A stretch of DNA of 64,000 nt from Verrucomicrobiaceae bacterium. GTDB taxonomy: Bacteria; Verrucomicrobiota; Verrucomicrobiia; Verrucomicrobiales; Akkermansiaceae. A model generated the notes under the pieces. That model worked only from the letters and a program-made list of their open reading frames with translations, searched no databases and was not told the DNA's origin. Position 1 is the first letter of the stretch, and every line of letters starts with the position of its first letter. Location of the stretch: NCBI GenBank assembly GCA_027491155.1, contig JAIXWR010000042.1, positions 351,767 through 415,766 on the forward strand. Direction: 5' to 3'. The position numbers were made by a program, and so were the translations under genes. Below, one piece after another: positions 21,217 through 28,940 of this stretch.

Positions 21217-22074
21217 ATGATCTACCGCAATTGGCTGAATCTGAACCTGCACCTCCTGTGGTGCCACAACCGCCGGGTGTCCGAGGGAACGCGCGAAACC
21301 GGGGAGGTGCTCCGCTTCACCGAGTTCACGAACAGCGCGGCCTGGCTGGTGCGGGAGGGCTGGGCCCGGGTGGAGCACGACGGGCAGTGCCACACCGCGC
21401 TGCCGGGCCAGTGGCTGATCGTCAAGCCGGGGCCCCGCGTGCAGACCTTCTCGCGGGACGCGCGGCTGCTGTCGATCGCCTTCGAAGCGCGCTGGCCGGA
21501 CGGGTCGCCGCTCTATCAGGACGGACTGAGCCTGGTGATCGACGCGGCGGGGGCGCCCGCGCTCGAGCAGAAGGTCCGGCCGATCCTCAACGCCGTGATG
21601 AGGATCGCGCCCGGCACCTGGGACTTGCGGGATCACAAGGCGGACCTGAAGTCGTTCCTTTCGCTGCAGCAGCTTCTTTGCCGCTGGCTGGCCGCGCTGG
21701 CGGGCGTGCTCGACGAGCATGGCATCCGGCAATCCGGGCACTTCGGGATCGACGAGCGGGTGCGGCTGGCGGTGGACCGGCTGCAAGCCCGGGACCTGGC
21801 CGAACCGCTCGCGCTGGAAAACCTGGCGGCCGGGGTGCATGTGAGCCCGAACCACCTGATCCGGCTGTTCCGGCGGGACCTCCGTTCGACGCCGAACCAG
21901 TTCTGGGACCGGCTGCGGATCGAGCACGCGATGAGCCGGCTGCGCCAGCCGGACATCCGGATCAAGGAGGTGGCGATCGATCTGGGCTTCAAGCACCTCT
22001 CCCACTTCTCGAAGTGGTTCAAGCGGCACGCCGGCAAGCCGCCGCAGTCGGCGCGGGGCTTCACGGACCGGTGA
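21217..22074 (+). CDS. AraC family transcriptional regulator
   Basis: C-terminal HTH pair: LALENLAAGVHVSPNHLIRLFRRDLRSTPNQFWDRLRIEHAMSRLRQPDIRIKEVAIDLGFKHLSHFSKWFKRHAGKPP. Confidence 0.9.
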   Translation: MIYRNWLNLNLHLLWCHNRRVSEGTRETGEVLRFTEFTNSAAWLVREGWARVEHDGQCHTALPGQWLIVKPGPRVQTFSRDARLLSIAFEARWPDGSPLYQDGLSLVIDAAGAPALEQKVRPILNAVMRIAPGTWDLRDHKADLKSFLSLQQLLCRWLAALAGVLDEHGIRQSGHFGIDERVRLAVDRLQARDLAEPLALENLAAGVHVSPNHLIRLFRRDLRSTPNQFWDRLRIEHAMSRLRQPDIRIKEVAIDLGFKHLSHFSKWFKRHAGKPPQSARGFTDR

Positions 22075-25000
22075 CGCGGAGGCGGGCGAAGCGGCGCGTG
22101 CCTCCGGCGGGGAAAGTGTATTTCACCTCGTTGCCGGTGATGACGACGTTGGCACCGAGCGTCTCGACCGACCAGGGTCCGGCGGGCGAAGCGGCGGTTT
22201 CCACCGCGAAATGGGCGGGATAGGTGCCGGGGTAGTTGGCGGATTTCACCCAGGTGACGCTGAAGGTGCCTGCTCCGGGGACAAGGCCGGGAAGGGTGTC
22301 GGGGCCGCTGGAGTTGGCGGTGCCGCGGAGGAAGAATTCGATGCCGTTGGGCACGCCGTCGAAATCGTGGTCCTGGTCGAAGCCTCCCGCGGTGCCGTTG
22401 GCGGACTGCCAGGAGGCGAAGGAGTTGGCGGGCGTGCCGACGAGGTAGCCGCTGCCGTTCAGGGTGAAGCCGCTGAAGCCGGCGGCACTGATCTTGCCGA
22501 GCTGGGTCGAGGTGAGACCGCTGGCGGTGGTGCCGAAGCGGAGGGAGGCGCCGGAGACGAAGGTGCCTGTGAGGGAGAGCGTGCCGGGCCAGGCGACGGC
22601 GCTGCTGTCGGCGAAGGCGAGGGCGGCCCCGGTGCCGAGGTGGATGGTGGCGGCGCCTCCTGTTAGAGCGAGGGTGCCGGTGCTGTCGCTGCGGGTGGAG
22701 GTGTCGAGCGTGGCGGCGGCGAGGGATACGGGGGAGGCGGGCAGGACGTTGTTGGCCCCGAGCGCGAGGGTGCCGGCGAGGATCTCGGTGGTGCCCGCGT
22801 AGTTGTTAGAACCGGAAAGGGTGAGGGTGCCGAGTCCGCTTTTCCGGAGTCCGCCGGTGCTGGTGCCGCCGGAATTGAGGAGGGGATCGGCCAGGGTGAA
22901 GGAGAAGCCGTTGGTGTCGATCTTCGCGCCGCCGTTCCCGACATTGAGGGTGAGGCCGGAGAAGGCGGGGAGGTTGGCGGCGGCGACGAGCTGCCCGCCG
23001 TTGAAGTTGAGTTGCCTGGTGAGCCCGCTGGTGACGGTGATGTTGGAGAGGGTGAGCGTGCCGCCGTCGAGGTTGACGATGGCGCTTGTCTTGGCGCCGG
23101 TGTTTCCCGCTTGGTAACGCAGGGTGTGGAGCGCGGCGGAGCCGCTGGCGAGGGTGAAGGTGCCGCTGGCCTGGCCGTTGCCGAGGTTGAGGGTGCCGGT
23201 GCTGGCGGTGTTGATGTAGGCGCCGCCGTCGATGATGAAGGTGCCGTCGCCGATGCCGGTGGTCGCGCCGAGCACGTCGGGGTTGGTGGAGCCGCCGTTG
23301 GAAGTGAGGGATCCGCCTGTCAGGGTGAGGACGCCGGTGCCGTTGTTGCCGACGAGCAGGCCGCGCTGGAGGGAGCCGCTGCCGCCGGACTGGATGTTTC
23401 CTCCGGTGATCTGGTTGCCGGTGCCGAGGATGCTGAGGCGGGTGATCGTCAGTGCGCCGGTGGCGGAAATGGTCGATCCTCCGGTGGTGATGAGGCCTGT
23501 GGAAGGGGTGGTGGTGACGAAGCCGGTGGCACCGGTGCCGGCGACGGATTGGTCGGCCGCGAGGGTGAAGCCGCCGGTGCTCTCGAGGCTCGCCCCGTTG
23601 CCGATCGAGATGAGCGGCGAGGCGGGGATGACATTGGATCCGACGAGCAGCGTGCCGGCGGAGATGGTGGTGTTGCCGGTGTAGGTGTTGGCGGCGGTGA
23701 GTCTCCAGGTGCCCGCGCCGTTCTTGACCAGGCTGATCCGGTTGGCGGGTGCGGTGGCTCCGTTGAGCGTGTTGTCGGCGATGACGCCGCGGACCTCGTT
23801 GGGCGTGGTGCTGTTCCCGAAGCTGCCGCCGAGGGCGAGGGTGCGGGCGGCGCTGCCGGTGGTGATGCCGACGGGCGTGTTGAAGGTCGCACCGGTGAAG
23901 ACGAGCGCGCCGCTGCCGTTGTTGGAAACGGTGGCGGTGACGCCGGCGGAGCCGGTGGGGCCGATCTGGATCGTGCGGTTGGTGCTGTCGCCGCTGCCGG
24001 TGTAGTTGAGCGTGCTGGAGTTGGTGGTGGCGAGCGTGATGTCGCCCGCGGCGGGGGCGCCGAGGGAAGAGGCGCTGCCGAAGTTTTTCAGCGTGTTGAT
24101 TTCCAGGGTGGACTGCCGGAGGTTGGTGATGCCGGTGAAGGTGTTGAGGCCGTTGAGGACGAGGGTGCCGGTGCCCTGTTTGTTGATGCCGAAGCTGCCG
24201 CTGACGACACCGCCGATGGTGAGAGTGCCGCTGAGGATGTTCTGGGTGGCGTTGGCGGTGAGGGACACGTTGCCGGTGCCGAAGTCGAGGCCGTTGCCGC
24301 CTTGGCGGAAGTTGCCGGCCCAGATCATCGGGTTGTTCGGGAGGTCGATGGCGGCACCGCTATCGTTGCGGAGGGTGGGGTTGTTCGCTCCGCCGAGGGT
24401 GAGGGTGCCGGTGCCGATGGCGCCGGCGTGATGGAGGGTGAGGGTGCCGTTGGTTAGGGTGGTGCCTCCGGTGTAGGTGTTGGCGGCGTTGAGGATCAGG
24501 GTGCCGGCACCGGTCTTGGCGAGGCCGGAGGTGCCCGCGACGACGCAATCGAGCGTGGCGGTGTTGTTGACGACCTCGATGGCGGGATCGTCGCCGGCGA
24601 GGGTGAGGGTGTTCCCGGCGCCGACGGTCCAGTTGGCGGTGCCGGCGGTGTCGCCGAATTTCCACAGTCCGCCGCTGCGGTTCGCGGCGAGGGTGAGCGT
24701 GGTGTTCGCGGCGAGATCGACGGTGCTGAAGTCCACGGTGTCGCCTTGGCCCGTGAGAGGGACGGTATTGGCGATCCAGTTCGCGGCGGTGTTCCAGGAC
24801 TGGGTGCCGCCGGCGGTCTGGGTCCAGATGCCGAGCGGCGAGGTGGCGGCGAGGATTTCCACGGCGGCGATGCTGATGCTGTAGCTGCCGCCGGTGTTGG
24901 TGGTGAAGGTGGGGGTGATGCTGCCGGGCGAGGCGACTTGCTGGTGGCCCGCGGCGTGGCTGCCCCACTGGCTGCCCCAACTGGCGCCGTGGGTCGGGGT

Positions 25001-27451
25001 GAGCGGGGAGTTGGCGGCGGGGGTGCCGGCGGAGTTGTTGTTGCCGGCGTTGAGCAGGGCGGCGATGACGAGCGAGTTCGCGGCCGAGGTGGTGAGCGGG
25101 ACGGAGTTCGTGCTGGTCCCGGTGCGGCTGTTGAAGGCGCCGAAGCCGGGCTTGGTTCCGTTCAAGGCGTAGGCGGTACCGAGTCCGCCGTTGGGGTTGT
25201 AGCCGGACACGGTGATGCCGGTGCCGACGGGGCCGGGATTGTCGAGGTAGTAGATGGCGAGCGCGCCGGTCCGGGTGCCGCCGGTTTGCTGGACGGCCTC
25301 GATCATCTGGATGCCGTTGTAGCGCACGCCCGCGATCGCGGCGTGATCGTTGTTGGCATTCTCGAGGGCGATCGCGACGACGAGCTTGTCCGCGCCGGCG
25401 GCGTCGAAGGTGCCGAGGTTGGTGACGGCCTTGTAGCCGCTGCCGCTGGCGACGGTGAATGGTTCGGTGGCAGCGACGGTGATGGTTCCCGGAGCGGAGG
25501 CGGCGCTGGTGGTGGTGGCGGAAAGGGCCGAGGAGGCGGGGCTGGAGAGAGTGCCCGCCCGCATCGAGACGGTGTAGGAATAGGTCGTGTTCGGCTGGAG
25601 GCCGGTGTCGGTGTAGCTGCGCGAGGTTTGCCAGGCGCTGGACGTGCCGCCCGGGTTTCCGGAGGTCTCGGTGAAGAGGTATTCGACGGTGCCGCCGGTG
25701 TAGCCGAATTCCACTTCGCCGGGCACGGCGGTCATCGTGACGGCGGTCGATCCGTTGGCCGTCGGGGGCAGGTCGAAGGTACCCGTCGCCGGCATGAGCG
25801 GGGCCCAGGTGTAGAACACCGCGGGATTCGCGGGCAGGCCGACGTCCTCCACGTTCGGAGTGGAGAGCAGCTCGATGCGGGTGACGGCCCCGTCGGCGGC
25901 GGGCAGGTTGATCGCTTCGGTTTCGAGGCTCGATGCGCTGGTGAGAGATTGGGACGTGAGCGCGGAAGCGGCGAGCATGTAGGTCTTGGTGACGCCGCCC
26001 TGCACGACGCGGACGCAGTAGTCCGAGCCGTTGGCCGGGCTGAAGATGGAATTCGCCGCGGTGCGGTCCGCCGCGACCGCGGGATCGAACAGGCGGATCA
26101 ATCCGGAAGTGTAAGGGCCGATGGGCGGATAGACCATGTTGACGGCCGGCTTTCCGCCGGACATCGAGGCGAGGATGCTGATGACCTGGGTGTCGCGGGT
26201 GGTGGGGAACTGCACGCCGTTGTTGCTCACTGCGGTGGTGTAGGCGCCGGCGGTCTGGTTCCACTGCGCCCAGCTGCCGTTGCCACCATTGAGCGCGGGA
26301 TTCCACAACACGACATGGCTGTTGAGGTAGCTCCGCATCTGGTTCACCGAATAGTCGGCGAAGTGGTTCAGCAGGTAGGCGGGTTCCTCGTAACCTGTGC
26401 CGCCGCCCTGCATCGGGTCCACCTTGTAGGTGCCGACCGGCTTTCCACCGACATTGCCGGCCTGGACGGTCGGCGGGATGTAGGCGCCGGTGCGGAGGTC
26501 GTAGGCCCAGGCGGGACCGGCGTGGGTCTCGTTGTAATTGCTGGGTGCCTGGATGCCGTGCATGTCGCCCTTGTAGGGATATGCGGCGCTGTCACCCCAG
26601 TGGGGCAGCGAGAGAGCGTGGCCCAACTCATGATGGAGGATGCCCTCGGAGGTGCCGTTGCCAACGCCGGCGAAGCCGCCGGCCTGGCCGCCCGCGGCGG
26701 CGTTGTAAACATTGAGGTAATAGAGGCTCCAGCGGCCGGAGGTTCCGGCGGCCCGTTTCAGCGCGCCGTTCCACTCCAATGCGGCGGCCTGCTCGCCATC
26801 GAAGGAGAGGCCGGTTTGAACGTAATACTCGGCTTTCGAGCGCACCCTCGCCGCCTGCGCGCTGACGTCCGAGCGCGGCGGGATGACGAGCTCGCGGAAC
26901 ACCACGTCCCGCAGCCGACGGACTTCTAGGTCGGTGACGGGCCATTTCGCCTCGATCTCGGCGAAGGTGCCGGACGGGTAGTCCCCGGTGGTCTTCGCGA
27001 AATAGTGGACGTCGGTCATCGTCATCACCACCTTGCTGGGGGCGCTGACCTTCATGTCCGCGATGGTGGTGGTGGCGGTGCCGGCGTTGACGGTGACCTG
27101 CAGGCCCTTCTTGACCCAGGCGGCGGGCAGGGTGGCGGTGAAGCTGTTCGAATTGGTGTGCTGCACCACGCCGAGGCCGTCGGGGATGGACACGGGAAGC
27201 GTGGCCGGGCCGGTGAGGGGCACGTTGAGCGACTGGCCGTTGAGATTGAGCGTCGCGCTGACGGCGGGCGAGGCGGGAGCCGCCGGATCGGTCACGTGCA
27301 CCTTGATCAGGGTGTTCCGATCGCCGACGAGGCCGAAGTAGGGATTGTCCGGCTTGAGAACGTGGGTCTGGCCGAAATAGACGGCATCGATCGACACCGC
27401 CTGGACCACGGGCGGGCAGAGCAGCAAGGCGAGGCTGGCAAGACGGTTCAT
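22061..27451 (-). CDS. Secreted M66-like metallopeptidase with PATR beta-helix repeats and C-terminal DxDxDG module
   Basis: Signal peptide; zinc site ILHHELGHALSLPHWGDSAAYPYKGDMHGI; Fn3-like segment; long PATR repeat region; C-term DQDHDFDGVPNGIEFFLRG...RRFARLRVTGP. Confidence 0.8.
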   Translation of the reverse strand: MNRLASLALLLCPPVVQAVSIDAVYFGQTHVLKPDNPYFGLVGDRNTLIKVHVTDPAAPASPAVSATLNLNGQSLNVPLTGPATLPVSIPDGLGVVQHTNSNSFTATLPAAWVKKGLQVTVNAGTATTTIADMKVSAPSKVVMTMTDVHYFAKTTGDYPSGTFAEIEAKWPVTDLEVRRLRDVVFRELVIPPRSDVSAQAARVRSKAEYYVQTGLSFDGEQAAALEWNGALKRAAGTSGRWSLYYLNVYNAAAGGQAGGFAGVGNGTSEGILHHELGHALSLPHWGDSAAYPYKGDMHGIQAPSNYNETHAGPAWAYDLRTGAYIPPTVQAGNVGGKPVGTYKVDPMQGGGTGYEEPAYLLNHFADYSVNQMRSYLNSHVVLWNPALNGGNGSWAQWNQTAGAYTTAVSNNGVQFPTTRDTQVISILASMSGGKPAVNMVYPPIGPYTSGLIRLFDPAVAADRTAANSIFSPANGSDYCVRVVQGGVTKTYMLAASALTSQSLTSASSLETEAINLPAADGAVTRIELLSTPNVEDVGLPANPAVFYTWAPLMPATGTFDLPPTANGSTAVTMTAVPGEVEFGYTGGTVEYLFTETSGNPGGTSSAWQTSRSYTDTGLQPNTTYSYTVSMRAGTLSSPASSALSATTTSAASAPGTITVAATEPFTVASGSGYKAVTNLGTFDAAGADKLVVAIALENANNDHAAIAGVRYNGIQMIEAVQQTGGTRTGALAIYYLDNPGPVGTGITVSGYNPNGGLGTAYALNGTKPGFGAFNSRTGTSTNSVPLTTSAANSLVIAALLNAGNNNSAGTPAANSPLTPTHGASWGSQWGSHAAGHQQVASPGSITPTFTTNTGGSYSISIAAVEILAATSPLGIWTQTAGGTQSWNTAANWIANTVPLTGQGDTVDFSTVDLAANTTLTLAANRSGGLWKFGDTAGTANWTVGAGNTLTLAGDDPAIEVVNNTATLDCVVAGTSGLAKTGAGTLILNAANTYTGGTTLTNGTLTLHHAGAIGTGTLTLGGANNPTLRNDSGAAIDLPNNPMIWAGNFRQGGNGLDFGTGNVSLTANATQNILSGTLTIGGVVSGSFGINKQGTGTLVLNGLNTFTGITNLRQSTLEINTLKNFGSASSLGAPAAGDITLATTNSSTLNYTGSGDSTNRTIQIGPTGSAGVTATVSNNGSGALVFTGATFNTPVGITTGSAARTLALGGSFGNSTTPNEVRGVIADNTLNGATAPANRISLVKNGAGTWRLTAANTYTGNTTISAGTLLVGSNVIPASPLISIGNGASLESTGGFTLAADQSVAGTGATGFVTTTPSTGLITTGGSTISATGALTITRLSILGTGNQITGGNIQSGGSGSLQRGLLVGNNGTGVLTLTGGSLTSNGGSTNPDVLGATTGIGDGTFIIDGGAYINTASTGTLNLGNGQASGTFTLASGSAALHTLRYQAGNTGAKTSAIVNLDGGTLTLSNITVTSGLTRQLNFNGGQLVAAANLPAFSGLTLNVGNGGAKIDTNGFSFTLADPLLNSGGTSTGGLRKSGLGTLTLSGSNNYAGTTEILAGTLALGANNVLPASPVSLAAATLDTSTRSDSTGTLALTGGAATIHLGTGAALAFADSSAVAWPGTLSLTGTFVSGASLRFGTTASGLTSTQLGKISAAGFSGFTLNGSGYLVGTPANSFASWQSANGTAGGFDQDHDFDGVPNGIEFFLRGTANSSGPDTLPGLVPGAGTFSVTWVKSANYPGTYPAHFAVETAASPAGPWSVETLGANVVITGNEVKYTFPAGGTRRFARLRVTGP

Positions 27452-27571
27452 GCGGGTTTTTCGAGAGTGGCGCGCTGACTAGATAGCCCACGAACGCGGG
27501 TTTCCCAAGAGAAAGCGGGGTAGGATCGGCGGGCGGCCTTGGAGAACCGTCCCTGGCGATCCAAGGCGGTG

Positions 27572-28918
27572 TCAGGGCTTGAAGCCGACCTCGGCCATCC
27601 GCTTTTCCAGTTCCGCCTCCAGTTGCTTGGCGAGCGGGCCGTCGGCGGGGAGGCGCTTGAGTTCGTAGGGGTCGTTCTTCAAATCATAGACCTCGGTCCA
27701 TTCGGGGTTCTTCGGATAGACGATGAGTTTCGCGTCCCCGGTGCGGATCCCGTGGCAGGTGGGGGTGTCGCCGAGTTCCTTGCGGTAGTAGGCGAGGAAG
27801 GACGTGCGCCAGTCGGCGGGTTTGTTGCCTTGGGCGAGGGCTTTGAAGCTGCGGCCGTGCATGCCGGGCCGGGCGGGGAGGCCGGCGAGGTCGAGGAAGG
27901 TGGGGGCGAGGTCCTGGTTGATGACCAGTTCGTCGACGAGCTTGCCCTTCGGGAAGAGGCGCGGGTAGCGGACGATGAAGGGAATGCGGATGCCTTCCTC
28001 GTAGAGAGCGCGCTTGTCGCCGAGGCCGCGCTCGCCGAGGAAGTAGCCGTTGTCGCTGGTGTAAACGACCACGGTGTCTTCGGCGATCTTGAGCTCATCG
28101 AGCGTGTCCAACAGCCGGCCCAAGTTCTCGTCGATGCCCTTGATGTGGCGGAGGTAGTCGAGGTGGACGGGATTCGCGGAGAGGCCGCGCGGCTTGGTCT
28201 TGTCGACCTCGGTCAGGGGCTTGTGATAGACGGCGGCGAGGTCGCAGTTGGGCGTGCGGCGGGTGGTCTTGCCTTCGTAGAGATGGCGGAGGCGTTCGGG
28301 CAGGCTGGGGCCGCCGCGGCGGTTGTGCGGGCTCTTGAAGCCGAGCACCAGCGAGAAGGGCTTGGCGTGGTTCTCCTTGATCCAGCCGATGGCGAAGTCG
28401 GTGCTGACGTCGTCGATCCAGCCTTTGGTGGGAGTGCGAACTCCGTTCACCAGGACCGGGCAGTTCTGATAGACGCCCTGGTCGACGAAGCTGGCGGAGT
28501 GGTCGAAGCCGGGACGGGCGCGCTGGTTGCCCATGTGCCATTTGCCGAAGTAGGCGGTGCGGTATCCGGCGGCGCGGAGCAGGGAGGCGTGGGTGACGGA
28601 GTCCTCCGGCAAAGGGGTGCTGTTGTCCATCACGCCGTTGGCGTGGGTGTATTGGCCGGTGAGGAAGCCGGCGCGGCCGGGAGAGCAGATCGAGTGGGTG
28701 ATGAAGGCGTTGCGGAAGCGGACACCGCCGGCGGCGAGGCGGTCCATGGACGGGGTTTCGAACCACGGGTAGCGGCCTTTTTCGCCGTGCTCCTTCTGGA
28801 CGCTGCCCATCGCGTCCCAGCGGTGGTCGTCGGCGATCACGAAGATGAAGTTGGGCTTCTTGTCCGCGGCGCGGGTGGCGGCGGCGAAGGCGATCAGGAG
28901 GAAAAGCGTGCGAAGCAT
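27572..28918 (-). CDS. Sulfatase
   Basis: KPNFIFVIADDHRWDAMGS; FGly-type motif SICSPGRAGFLTGQYTHANGV (C-S-P-G-R); YTSDNGYFLGERGLGDK. Confidence 0.92.
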   Translation of the reverse strand: MLRTLFLLIAFAAATRAADKKPNFIFVIADDHRWDAMGSVQKEHGEKGRYPWFETPSMDRLAAGGVRFRNAFITHSICSPGRAGFLTGQYTHANGVMDNSTPLPEDSVTHASLLRAAGYRTAYFGKWHMGNQRARPGFDHSASFVDQGVYQNCPVLVNGVRTPTKGWIDDVSTDFAIGWIKENHAKPFSLVLGFKSPHNRRGGPSLPERLRHLYEGKTTRRTPNCDLAAVYHKPLTEVDKTKPRGLSANPVHLDYLRHIKGIDENLGRLLDTLDELKIAEDTVVVYTSDNGYFLGERGLGDKRALYEEGIRIPFIVRYPRLFPKGKLVDELVINQDLAPTFLDLAGLPARPGMHGRSFKALAQGNKPADWRTSFLAYYRKELGDTPTCHGIRTGDAKLIVYPKNPEWTEVYDLKNDPYELKRLPADGPLAKQLEAELEKRMAEVGFKP

Positions 28919-28940
28919 GGTGTTGGAGCGTCGGTTCAAT

